Below are positions 1 to 5,035 of a DNA stretch of 6,633 nucleotides, piece after piece. Where the stretch lies: assembly GCA_001872165.1 (NCBI GenBank), contig MNXK01000049.1, forward strand, positions 1-6,633. Reading direction: 5' to 3'. The first letter of the stretch is position 1; the number at the start of each line of letters is the position of its first letter. The translations under genes were made by a program, and so were the position numbers. The notes under the pieces are model-generated. The model was not told the origin of the DNA, searched no databases, and was given only the letters and a program-made list of their open reading frames with translations. This stretch comes from Anaerolineae bacterium CG2_30_58_95. Lineage in GTDB: Bacteria; Chloroflexota; Anaerolineae; Anaerolineales; Villigracilaceae.

Positions 1-3
1 ACA

Positions 4-32
4 TTGACAGCCGTACAACATTATGCTATTCT
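4..32 (+). promoter_or_regulatory. Promoter of the toxin-antitoxin operon
   Basis: A perfect -35 hexamer TTGACA (4-9) is followed after exactly 17 bp by TATTCT (27-32), which matches the -10 consensus at four of six positions. Transcription would start near position 39-40, about 15 bases before the antitoxin ATG at 54, leaving room for the ribosome binding site GAGGTG (44-49). The spacer and -10 box lie inside a perfect inverted repeat, so repressor binding there would occlude RNA polymerase. Confidence 0.8.
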
Positions 33-39
33 GTACGGC
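10..39. promoter_or_regulatory. Operator-like inverted repeat over the toxin-antitoxin promoter
   Basis: The arms GCCGTACA (10-17) and TGTACGGC (32-39) are perfect reverse complements separated by 14 bp, giving a 30-bp dyad over the spacer and -10 box. Antitoxins with ribbon-helix-helix folds commonly repress their own operon by binding such dyads, so this is the likely autoregulatory operator. The dyad is seen directly; its role is inferred from position. It could form an RNA hairpin only if transcription began further upstream, so a DNA site is the simpler reading. Confidence 0.65.
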
Positions 40-53
40 AGAAGAGGTGCCCC

Positions 54-299
54 ATGCAAGAGACCAAATTGACCATCCGCTTGCCTTTCTCCTTGTTGGA
101 AAACGCCAAACACTACGCGTCCAAGCACAACACAACGCTTACGAATCTCATTAGCGAATACCTGCGCCGCATTCCGGCCCAGGAGGAACTGCTCAACCAA
201 GCCCCAACCGTCAAACGGCTAACCGGGACGCTTTCAGCCAAACTGACGCCTGAGGATTACAAGAAGCACCTGGAAGAAAAATATGGCCGCGCCGGTTAA
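54..299 (+). CDS. Antitoxin, DUF6364/ribbon-helix-helix-like, of a VapBC-type pair
   Basis: This 81-residue protein is the likely antitoxin partner of the PIN toxin that follows. Its N-terminus has the ribbon-helix-helix pattern: a short beta strand KLTIRLP (about residues 5-11), a helix SLLENAKHYASKHN, a turn, and a second helix TLTNLISEYLRRI ending near residue 40. The remaining half is polar and probably wraps the toxin. This layout fits the small DUF6364 antitoxin family. GAGGTG (44-49) is the ribosome binding site and supports this start. The 3' end overlaps the toxin gene by 17 bases, typical of translationally coupled toxin-antitoxin genes. The protein probably also represses its own promoter through the 10-39 dyad. 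The family assignment is from recognition of the fold and context, not a database search. Confidence 0.82.
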   Translation: MQETKLTIRLPFSLLENAKHYASKHNTTLTNLISEYLRRIPAQEELLNQAPTVKRLTGTLSAKLTPEDYKKHLEEKYGRAG

Positions 300-705
300 A
301 GCGCTGTTCGATTTGAACGTGCTCCTCGATGTACTTCAGAAGCGGGAACCATTCTACGCGGATTCGGCGCGCGCCTTGGCCTGCGCCGAGACCGGGCGCG
401 TGCAAGGGTTTGTGGCTCCCCATTCGCTGACAACCCTGTTCTATCTGGTTGCCAAAGACCAGTCGCCCGCCGCGGCGCGCGTCACCCTGACCAGCCTGCT
501 GCAATTCCTGTCCATTGCCCCGCTGGATGGGACAACCATCGAGCAGGCGCTTAACCTGCCCTACCGAGACTTCGAGGATGCCGTGCAGATGATGGCTGCC
601 GTGCAATGCAAGGCGGATTACCTGGTAACCCGCAACCGCCGCGATTTTCAGCCCGCCCTGTTGCCGGTTATCCAACCGGCGGAGTTGGCGGCACTGGTTT
701 CATAA
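283..705 (+). CDS. PIN-domain toxin (VapC-like ribonuclease, PIN_3 type)
   Basis: This 140-residue protein is one PIN domain, a Mg2+/Mn2+-dependent RNase fold used by VapC toxins. Visible family marks are the N-terminal strand LFDLNVLLD with catalytic D10 and the usual Asn (N12), the DFEDAVQ segment with D96, E98 and D99, and the C-terminal block DYLVTRNRRDF (about 112-122) with T116, N118 and D121. The acidic residue usual in the middle of classical VapC is not obvious; the region FVAPHSLTTLFYLV instead fits the PIN_3 subgroup, where this is normal. The length is typical. GGAAGA (272-277) lies inside the antitoxin gene five bases before the ATG, supporting this start and coupling to the antitoxin. 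The target RNA cannot be read from sequence. Confidence 0.88.
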   Translation: MAAPVKALFDLNVLLDVLQKREPFYADSARALACAETGRVQGFVAPHSLTTLFYLVAKDQSPAAARVTLTSLLQFLSIAPLDGTTIEQALNLPYRDFEDAVQMMAAVQCKADYLVTRNRRDFQPALLPVIQPAELAALVS

Positions 706-769
706 GCGACACGCGGCGCGATCTGCATGTGATGGGGAATAGTTTCACTTCGAAAAAGGGATATGCCAA

Positions 770-1903
770 ATGCACCTTTCTCCCTTCAAGCTCGAACGCT
801 GCTTTGCCAAATACGAATTCAGCGCCCGGTACCTGCTGTGTAGCTCGGACTGCGAGTCGCTCACGGTGGGCGACCTGCTGGCATTGGAACCCGGCTCGGG
901 CGAGGCGCTGCAACGTCACTGGCTGGGCTACACCGAGTCAGTGGGCGCGCCCTCGCTGCGGCAGGAAATCAGCCGCATCTACACCGGCATCCAGCCAGAG
1001 CAGGTGCTGGTCCACAGCGGCGCGCAGGAAGCCGTTTTCCTGTTCATGCACGCCGCGCTCCGCCCCGGCGACCACGTCATCGTCCACTGGCCGTGCTACC
1101 AGTCGCTGTTCGAGGTAGCCAGGGGCATCGGCTGCGAAATAAGTTTTTGGGAAGCACGTGCCGAGAACGGCTGGGCGCTCGACCTGGATGAGCTCAAGCG
1201 GATGCTGCGCCCGAACACCCGCGCCGTCATCGTCAACACGCCGCATAACCCGACCGGCACCCTGATGCCGCGCCCCGACTTCCTGGCCCTGAACGCGCTC
1301 TGCGCGGAGCATTCGTTGTCACAGGAACGCAGCCTCCTGCTCTTCTCCGACGAAGTCTACCGTGAGCTGGAATACGATCCCGCCGACCGCCTGCCCTCCG
1401 CCTGCGACCTCAACCCGTTGGCCGTTTCGTTGGGGGTAATGTCCAAATCCTACGGGCTGGCCGGTCTGCGCATCGGCTGGATCGCCACGCGCAACGCCGA
1501 TATTTACAATCGCATGGCCGCGCTCAAGGATTACACCACTATCTGCAACAGCGCGCCGAGCGAATTCCTGGCCGAGCTGGCCCTGCGCCACCGCGCAGCG
1601 CTCGCGGCGCGGAATTTGCAGATCATCCAGTCCAACCTTGCCCGGCTGGATGACTTTTTCTCCCGCCGCGCTGACCGTTTCGCGTGGGTGCGTCCCAAAG
1701 CAGGCCCTATCGCTTTTCCGCGCCTGCTAAAAGGGGATGTGGAAACATTTTGTGATGAACTCGTCCACGAAAGTGGTGTGCTCCTGCTGCCCGGCAGCAT
1801 GTACGACCATCCCGGCAACCATTTCCGGGTCGGGTTTGCGCGCAAGAACATGCCGTCTGCCCTGGCACAACTGGAACAGTTTCTCAATCAACACACTATT
1901 TAA
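770..1903 (+). CDS. PLP-dependent aminotransferase, class I/II, substrate unknown
   Basis: This 377-residue fold-type I PLP enzyme probably transfers an amino group between an amino acid and a 2-oxo acid in the cytoplasm. It has the signature residues in order: HNPTG with N160 contacting the cofactor O3', SDEVY with D194 holding the pyridine nitrogen and Y197, SKSYGLAGLRIGW with Schiff-base lysine K226, and FRVGFAR with R353 as the likely substrate-carboxylate arginine. The catalytic set is therefore complete. The N-terminus (FKLERCFAKYEFSARYLLCSSDCESL) differs from the usual aspartate-aminotransferase opening and marks a divergent subgroup; a biosynthetic or specialised role is possible. AAAGGG (755-760) lies nine bases before the ATG. 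The gene starts 64 bases after the toxin and no clear promoter is visible there, so read-through from the toxin operon is possible. The exact substrate is not recognisable. Confidence 0.87.
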   Translation: MHLSPFKLERCFAKYEFSARYLLCSSDCESLTVGDLLALEPGSGEALQRHWLGYTESVGAPSLRQEISRIYTGIQPEQVLVHSGAQEAVFLFMHAALRPGDHVIVHWPCYQSLFEVARGIGCEISFWEARAENGWALDLDELKRMLRPNTRAVIVNTPHNPTGTLMPRPDFLALNALCAEHSLSQERSLLLFSDEVYRELEYDPADRLPSACDLNPLAVSLGVMSKSYGLAGLRIGWIATRNADIYNRMAALKDYTTICNSAPSEFLAELALRHRAALAARNLQIIQSNLARLDDFFSRRADRFAWVRPKAGPIAFPRLLKGDVETFCDELVHESGVLLLPGSMYDHPGNHFRVGFARKNMPSALAQLEQFLNQHTI

Positions 1904-1931
1904 TCAATATTATCCAATCTCAACAACCCCT

Positions 1932-1948
1932 GGTGCGCCTGGCGCACC
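1932..1948. repeat. Short perfect inverted repeat after the aminotransferase
   Basis: GGTGCGC (1932-1938) and GCGCACC (1942-1948) form a 7-bp GC-rich stem with a 3-base loop, 28 bases after the aminotransferase stop. No U-tract follows (the next bases are CTCAGAGG), so it is not a standard intrinsic terminator, though it could stabilise the 3' end of the transcript or cause pausing. The rest of 1904-2031 holds only a weak -35-like TTGACG (1968-1973) with no convincing -10 at the right spacing, plus the ribosome binding site for the next gene. Confidence 0.4.
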
Positions 1949-2031
1949 CTCAGAGGCAACAAAAGCCTTGACGGAAACTTTCGAGTAAAGTTCAGTTGGG
2001 TTGCCAGATTCTTGTTACCGGAGGAAGAATT

Positions 2032-2250
2032 ATGAACAAGTATAAGCAGACTATCGTGATTACCCTGTCTCTCGGCATATTGTCTCTTATTGCGATGGCT
2101 TTCAGTCATCTCGCGCTCACAGACATCGCGCACGGAGAGGCGGACGTTTCCCTGGAGTGGACTATCCTGCGAGTCACTGCCCTGACCCTGCTTACCTTCA
2201 TCGGTGCTACTTTCTTCACTTTGTTTCGAGTTCTCAAACTGAGATCATGA
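2032..2250 (+). CDS. Small two-helix membrane protein, function unknown
   Basis: I do not recognise this 72-residue protein. Two hydrophobic stretches, about residues 7-29 and 45-66, are long enough to cross the membrane. They are joined by a short acidic loop (TDIAHGEADVSLEW), and the ends are basic (MNKYK and KLRS). By the positive-inside rule both termini should face the cytoplasm, with the acidic loop outside. The ATG at 2032 is chosen because GGAGGA (2020-2025) sits six bases before it; the in-frame ATG at 1996 has no such site and would add 12 residues that do not look like part of the protein. No own promoter is clear, so it may be co-transcribed with the aminotransferase 128 bases upstream. 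A role in a membrane complex or as a regulatory micro-protein is possible but unsupported. Confidence 0.72.
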   Translation: MNKYKQTIVITLSLGILSLIAMAFSHLALTDIAHGEADVSLEWTILRVTALTLLTFIGATFFTLFRVLKLRS

Positions 2251-2284
2251 AGTGCGCCCAAAAAATCCAGGAAATCAAGAAACG

Positions 2285-2316
2285 TTGCACGATTGCCAAA
2301 AATACGGTAATATAAT
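2285..2316 (+). promoter_or_regulatory. Promoter of the leader peptide-aminotransferase transcript
   Basis: A perfect -10 TATAAT lies at 2311-2316, overlapped by an alternative -10 TAATAT (2308-2313). TTGCAC (2285-2290) is a good -35 and is 17 bp from TAATAT, or 20 bp from TATAAT. Either choice puts the transcription start at about 2320-2323, at or within three bases of the leader-peptide ATG at 2323. The promoter lies after the stop of the membrane protein gene (2250), so the downstream aminotransferase is transcribed independently. Confidence 0.72.
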
Positions 2317-2322
2317 AGTGCT

Positions 2323-2373
2323 ATGCTACCAGCACTTCTCGAATTAGTGATGTCCGGCATCCTTTTGCCGTAA
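2323..2373 (+). CDS. Leucine-rich attenuator leader peptide (predicted)
   Basis: A 16-codon reading frame, ATG to TAA, encodes MLPALLELVMSGILLP. Six residues are leucine, and with V9 and I13 half the peptide is branched-chain. The leucine codons are CTA, CTT, CTC, TTA, CTT and TTG. None is CTG, although by my hand count CTG makes up 26 of 37 leucine codons in the downstream aminotransferase, which has no CTT or TTA. Enrichment in the regulated amino acid is the hallmark of ribosome-mediated attenuation, as in E. coli leuL. Leucine shortage would stall the ribosome here and change folding of the RNA downstream. There is no room for a ribosome binding site; the ATG is at or next to the predicted transcription start, so translation would be leaderless, a common mode in several phyla outside the Proteobacteria. 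The stop codon lies one base before the putative antiterminator. The peptide itself probably has no other function. Confidence 0.7.
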   Translation: MLPALLELVMSGILLP

Positions 2374-2391
2374 AGTCAGCCAAGGCCTGAC
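2355..2391 (+). promoter_or_regulatory. Pause hairpin and putative antiterminator of the attenuator
   Basis: Two small hairpins can form before the terminator. CGGCA (2355-2359) pairs with TGCCG (2366-2370) within the end of the leader frame. GTCAG (2375-2379) pairs with CTGAC (2387-2391) around a 7-base loop. The second uses the left arm of the terminator (2382-2396), so the two are mutually exclusive. A ribosome that finishes at the TAA (2371-2373) would cover 2375-2385 and block the small hairpin, allowing termination. A ribosome stalled earlier at leucine codons would leave it free to form. The antiterminator stem is only 5 bp, so energies need a folding calculation. Confidence 0.45.
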
Positions 2392-2441
2392 GGGTGAACC
2401 CTCTTAGTTCGGGGGCGAGCGCACACCTGTCAGGCCTTTTT
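2382..2441 (+). terminator. Rho-independent terminator of the leucine attenuator
   Basis: The left arm 2382-2396 (AAGGCCTGACGGGTG) pairs with the right arm 2424-2438 (CACCTGTCAGGCCTT) over 15 positions, all Watson-Crick except one G-U at 2392/2428. The run of five T at 2437-2441 follows the GC-rich part of the stem. The 27-base loop can hold an inner hairpin, CCCTC (2399-2403) with GGGGG (2411-2415). A terminator between a promoter and the gene it serves, 38 bases before the ATG, indicates attenuation rather than a simple end of transcription. An alternative is a free-standing small RNA of about 120 bases that ends here. Confidence 0.82.
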
Positions 2442-2479
2442 AGTCTCGAGCAGTGACACATCAGATATAAGGAGAAAGA

Positions 2480-3703
2480 ATGCAGACACCTTGGGAATAC
2501 CGCTACGCGAATCGCACGCAACGCATGGGAAGTTCCATCATCCGGGAGCTGCTCAAGTGGACCGAGCAAGCGGACATCCTCTCGTTTGCAGGCGGGTTGC
2601 CAGCCCCGGAAGTCTTCCCGGTCGAGAAATTCAAGGAGGCCTGCAATACCATCTTGGACGAGTTCGGTGCGCAGGCGCTGCAATACAGCACCACCGAGGG
2701 CTACCGTCCGCTGCGGGAGATGATCGCCCGCCACGCGACCCGCTTCGGGATTGACATCGCGCCGGACAACATCCTGATCACCTCCGGCTCCCAACAGGCG
2801 TTGGATTTCATCGGGCGCGTGTTCATCAATCAAGGCGATCATATCGTGTGCGAGTCGCCCACTTACCTCGGCGCGCTGCAAGCCTGGAACGCCTACGGGG
2901 CGCAATACATTTCCGTCCCTTCCGACGAGAACGGCATGATCGTGGACGAACTGGAAAAGGCCCTGCGTGTGGGGCCCAAGTTCATCTACGTTCTACCGAA
3001 CTTCCAGAATCCGGCCGGCTCGACCCTGAACCTGGAACGCCGCAAGAGGCTGGTCGAACTGGCCGACCGCTACGGCGTCCCGATCATCGAGGATGACCCT
3101 TACGGCCAACTCCGCTACGAGGGCGAACACCTGCCCGCGGTTGTCACCCTCGACAGCCAGTTCCGGGGCGACGACGGCACCTACACCGGCAACGTGATCT
3201 ACCTGAGCACCTTTTCGAAGATTCTCGCACCGGGCATCCGCCTGGCATGGGTCGTCGCGCCGCAGCAGGTGATCCGCAAACTGGTGATGGCCAAGCAAGC
3301 CGCCGACCTGCACACGGCCACCTTCAACCAGATGGTTGCCTTCGAGGTCGGCAAGCATGGTTTTCTGGATGAACACGTCAAGTTCATCCGCGCCACGTAC
3401 AAGGAGCGGCGCGACATCATGCTGGAGACCATGGACGAGGTCTTCCCTTCCGAGGTACGCTGGACGCATCCGCAGGGCGGCATGTTCCTGTGGGGTATCC
3501 TGCCAAAGGGGATGGACGCGGCCGAGGTGCTGAAAGTTGCCATCGAGAAGAAAGTGGCCTTCGTGCCGGGCGGATCGTTCCACCCGAACGGCGGCGGAGA
3601 GAACACCATGCGGCTCAACTTTTCCTTCTCCTCGCCGGAGATCATCCGCGAGGGCATCACCCGCCTGGGGCTGCTGCTGCGCGAACTGGTAAATAAGAAT
3701 TGA
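2480..3703 (+). CDS. lysN: PLP-dependent aminotransferase, LysN/2-aminoadipate aminotransferase family
   Basis: This 407-residue fold-type I aminotransferase closely resembles Thermus LysN along its length: FAGGLPAPE (36-44) in the substrate-gating N-terminal segment, ALQYSTTEGYRPLRE, TSGSQQALD, the cofactor-binding QNPAG with N177, EDDPYGQLRY with D205 and Y208, TFSKILAPGIRLAWV with Schiff-base K247, and MRLNF with carboxylate-binding R378. LysN-type enzymes use 2-oxoglutarate/glutamate and accept 2-aminoadipate, leucine and aromatic substrates. They share the aminotransferase domain of MocR regulators but lack the DNA-binding N-terminus, as here. Length is normal. AAGGAG (2469-2474) precedes the ATG by five bases. 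The leucine-rich leader and terminator upstream suggest the physiological role is leucine or branched-chain amino acid transamination rather than lysine synthesis. The symbol therefore denotes the family; exact substrate is inference. The gene is monocistronic, ending at a strong terminator. Confidence 0.85.
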   Translation: MQTPWEYRYANRTQRMGSSIIRELLKWTEQADILSFAGGLPAPEVFPVEKFKEACNTILDEFGAQALQYSTTEGYRPLREMIARHATRFGIDIAPDNILITSGSQQALDFIGRVFINQGDHIVCESPTYLGALQAWNAYGAQYISVPSDENGMIVDELEKALRVGPKFIYVLPNFQNPAGSTLNLERRKRLVELADRYGVPIIEDDPYGQLRYEGEHLPAVVTLDSQFRGDDGTYTGNVIYLSTFSKILAPGIRLAWVVAPQQVIRKLVMAKQAADLHTATFNQMVAFEVGKHGFLDEHVKFIRATYKERRDIMLETMDEVFPSEVRWTHPQGGMFLWGILPKGMDAAEVLKVAIEKKVAFVPGGSFHPNGGGENTMRLNFSFSSPEIIREGITRLGLLLRELVNKN

Positions 3704-3723
3704 TAGAAGTCGAGCAGTAAAAA

Positions 3724-3760
3724 AAAGCGACGCACTTTTGCAGTGCGTCGCTTTCGTTTT
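3724..3760. terminator. Bidirectional terminator between convergent genes
   Basis: AAAGCGACGCACT (3724-3736) and AGTGCGTCGCTTT (3742-3754) form a perfect 13-bp stem with a 5-base loop. A run of eight A (3719-3726) precedes it and TTTCGTTTTT follows on the + strand, so it has a U-tract in both directions. It ends the + strand aminotransferase (stop at 3703) and the - strand zinc-ribbon gene (stop at 3776). Confidence 0.93.
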
Positions 3761-3775
3761 TAGCGTGGAGCCGGT

Positions 3776-4063
3776 TTATTCAGCCTTCTCTATGCCCTTT
3801 CTGGGCTTGGGTTCTTTGCTCTCGCCTTTTTCCTTCTTCTCTTCCTTCTCTTCTGATGACTGCTTGTTCGACTGCCCGGAAGGGGAGTGGTGATCGGTGG
3901 CGTAGAAACCGGAACCCTTGAACACGATCCCTACGGGTGAGTAAACTTTGTGCAGGCTCTTCTTGCCACACTCCGGGCAACGGGTCAATGACTGGTCGGT
4001 GAACTTCTGCTTGCGGTCGAACTGTACGCCGCAAGTTCCACAACGATAAGAATAGACAGGCAT
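3776..4063 (-). CDS. FmdB-family zinc-ribbon protein with charged tail
   Basis: This 95-residue protein opens with the FmdB signature MPVYSYRCGTCG and carries a four-cysteine zinc ribbon, C8-x2-C11 and C29-x2-C32. The conserved segment HKVYSPVGIVFKGSGFYATD follows at about 38-57. The last third (from about residue 62) is a low-complexity lysine/glutamate-rich tail, probably disordered. FmdB proteins were named as putative regulators of amidase/formamidase genes, but the family is very widespread and its biochemical role is unclear, so no pathway is assigned. The ATG at 4063 is chosen over an in-frame upstream ATG at 4111 because the domain begins exactly at MPVYSY, AGGAAAG lies just upstream on the - strand, and the promoter -10 box (4100-4105) lies between the two starts. 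The gene is probably monocistronic. Confidence 0.9.
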   Translation of the reverse strand: MPVYSYRCGTCGVQFDRKQKFTDQSLTRCPECGKKSLHKVYSPVGIVFKGSGFYATDHHSPSGQSNKQSSEEKEEKKEKGESKEPKPRKGIEKAE

Positions 4064-4099
4064 ACTTTCCTCGAACTTCCTATTGAATAACCGGGTGGG

Positions 4100-4128
4100 A
4101 TTATAGCGCACTCAAGAGGGGGTGACAA
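4100..4128 (-). promoter_or_regulatory. Promoter of the FmdB-family gene
   Basis: On the - strand, TTGTCA (4128-4123) and a perfect TATAAT (4105-4100) are separated by exactly 17 bp. Transcription would start near 4093, about 30 bases before the ATG at 4063. This excludes a translation start at 4111. Confidence 0.85.
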
Positions 4129-4129
4129 G

Positions 4130-4151
4130 AGGAAATCATGAGGAATTTCCT
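4130..4151. repeat. Inverted repeat between the divergent promoters
   Basis: AGGAAAT (4130-4136) and ATTTCCT (4145-4151) are perfect reverse complements 8 bases apart. The dyad lies in the short segment between the -35 boxes of the two divergent promoters (4123-4128 on the - strand, 4160-4165 on the + strand), where a shared regulator or activator could bind. It may be chance in an AT-rich stretch. Confidence 0.4.
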
Positions 4152-4159
4152 AAAAGTGC

Positions 4160-4187
4160 TTGACATTTTCGAATTTGTGTTTATAAT
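4160..4187 (+). promoter_or_regulatory. Strong promoter of the P-loop NTPase operon
   Basis: Both hexamers are perfect consensus: TTGACA (4160-4165) and TATAAT (4182-4187), with a 16-bp AT-rich spacer. Transcription would start near 4194, about 40 bases before the ATG at 4235. Such a strong promoter in front of an uncharacterised operon suggests it is held down by a repressor, which fits the palindrome directly downstream. Confidence 0.88.
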
Positions 4188-4203
4188 TAGAACATAAGTT
4201 CTA
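4188..4203. promoter_or_regulatory. LexA (SOS) box-like operator
   Basis: TAGAAC (4188-4193), ATAA, GTTCTA (4198-4203) is a perfect 6+4+6 palindrome whose core GAAC-N4-GTTC is the LexA/DinR box of Bacillus and other Gram-positive bacteria. It begins at the base after the -10 box and covers the predicted transcription start, an ideal place for repression. A weaker copy, GAAT-TTGT-GTTT (4171-4182), lies in the promoter spacer. No lexA gene is in the window, so recognition by this organism's LexA is inferred from motif match. Confidence 0.6.
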
Positions 4204-4234
4204 GTTCGAGCCTGTTCCAATCCACGGTGACGCC

Positions 4235-5026
4235 ATGTCCGCTTCCAACTTCTTCGCGCTGGCCCTGCAGGCCTACCGGGAACTCCAGCCTGAGCTCGAG
4301 CAGGCGGGGCAAACTATCCACACGCCAGCCCTGCCCGCTCTCGCAGATGTGCTTGGGCAACTGGAGTCCCTGCCGCAGGGCGCGCTGATGCTCGGCGTGG
4401 CCTCGGACGGTCTGCCGGTGCTGCTGGACTTATCCGACCCGGCCCCCTGTCCGCTCCTGGTTGTGGGAGATGGTAACAGCGGCAAGACGGCGCTCCTGCA
4501 ATTGCTGGCGCGTACTGCTGATCTCCTTCGAGAGCCAGGCGATATCCGGTTCGGCGTGGTGACCAACTTCCCCGACGAATGGAAAAGTATGGAAGCCTCG
4601 CCTGCCAGCCTGGGCATCTGGCCCGCCTATCACAGCTCGGCCGTGCAGTTCATCCACGATACGGTGGCCTGGGCGGATGGCTCGACCCCGGGACGGCAGG
4701 TGCAGATATTGCTGCTGGACGACCTGGCCTCGCTGGTGAGCGCCAGTCACGAGACCCAGGAGGATTTGCGCTGGCTGCTGGTGCGCGGCCCGGAGCGGCG
4801 CGTCTGGACGGTGGCGACGCTCAATGCAGTACGCGCCATCCGTCTGCGCTCCTGGCTGGGGTTGTTCCCAACGCACATTTTCGGCTTCATCCATCAACCC
4901 GCACTGGCCGAGACGTTAACGGGCGACCCGCAGGCTGGCCTGGCGGACCTGGCGCCGGGTCTGCAATTCAGCCTGAAACAAGAAAGCGGCTGGCTTCAAT
5001 TTTGGCTGCCTTCCACTGATTGGTAG
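4235..5026 (+). CDS. FtsK/EssC-like P-loop NTPase domain protein, function unknown
   Basis: This 263-residue protein is a single ATPase domain with a short N-terminal helical region (about 1-45). A segment MLGVASDGLPVLLDLSDPAPCPLLVVGDGNSGKT resembles the entry to FtsK/SpoIIIE and EssC domains, where a short beta segment precedes the P-loop. Walker A is GDGNSGKT (78-85), and Walker B is ILLLDDL (158-164) with D162-D163. A strand ending in ATLNA (194-198) sits where the polar sensor residue is expected. No membrane segment or extra domain is visible, so it is much shorter than true FtsK. GGTGA (4226-4230) precedes the ATG. It heads an operon with the 73-residue gene nine bases downstream, under a strong promoter with a LexA-like box. 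That suggests a DNA-damage-induced job on DNA, but the substrate is unknown and a HerA-like or AAA-type role is possible. Confidence 0.72.
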   Translation: MSASNFFALALQAYRELQPELEQAGQTIHTPALPALADVLGQLESLPQGALMLGVASDGLPVLLDLSDPAPCPLLVVGDGNSGKTALLQLLARTADLLREPGDIRFGVVTNFPDEWKSMEASPASLGIWPAYHSSAVQFIHDTVAWADGSTPGRQVQILLLDDLASLVSASHETQEDLRWLLVRGPERRVWTVATLNAVRAIRLRSWLGLFPTHIFGFIHQPALAETLTGDPQAGLADLAPGLQFSLKQESGWLQFWLPSTDW

Positions 5027-5035
5027 GAGATTGAT

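Noticed and set aside
1968..1991. Promoter for the membrane protein from TTGACG (1968-1973)
   Set aside because: The best -10-like TAAAGT (1986-1991) is only 12 bp away and nothing convincing occurs at 16-18 bp.
1996..2031. Upstream ATG at 1996 as start of the small membrane protein
   Set aside because: It has no ribosome binding site, whereas GGAGGA is ideally placed before the ATG at 2032, and the extra 12 residues precede the natural basic N-terminus.
2382..2441. Structured region before the LysN-like gene as a metabolite riboswitch, T-box or SRP RNA
   Set aside because: No conserved core of the SAM, TPP, lysine, glycine or cobalamin classes is visible, and neither is the T-box consensus or the SRP GGAAGG apical motif. 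A Leu-rich leader frame plus terminator explains the region better.
2321..2905. Long antisense open frame over the leader and the start of the LysN-like gene
   Set aside because: It is a GC-rich shadow of a gene with full catalytic motifs, and its protein has no recognisable pattern.
2446..3718. Nine-base direct repeat TCGAGCAGT (2446-2454 and 3710-3718) flanking the LysN-like gene
   Set aside because: It is too short to stand out from chance over this distance. There is no transposase or inverted terminal repeat, and the gene has its own regulatory region and terminator.
4064..4111. Upstream ATG at 4111 (- strand) as start of the FmdB-family gene
   Set aside because: It lies upstream of the -10 box (4100-4105) of the gene's own promoter, and the family signature begins at the ATG at 4063.
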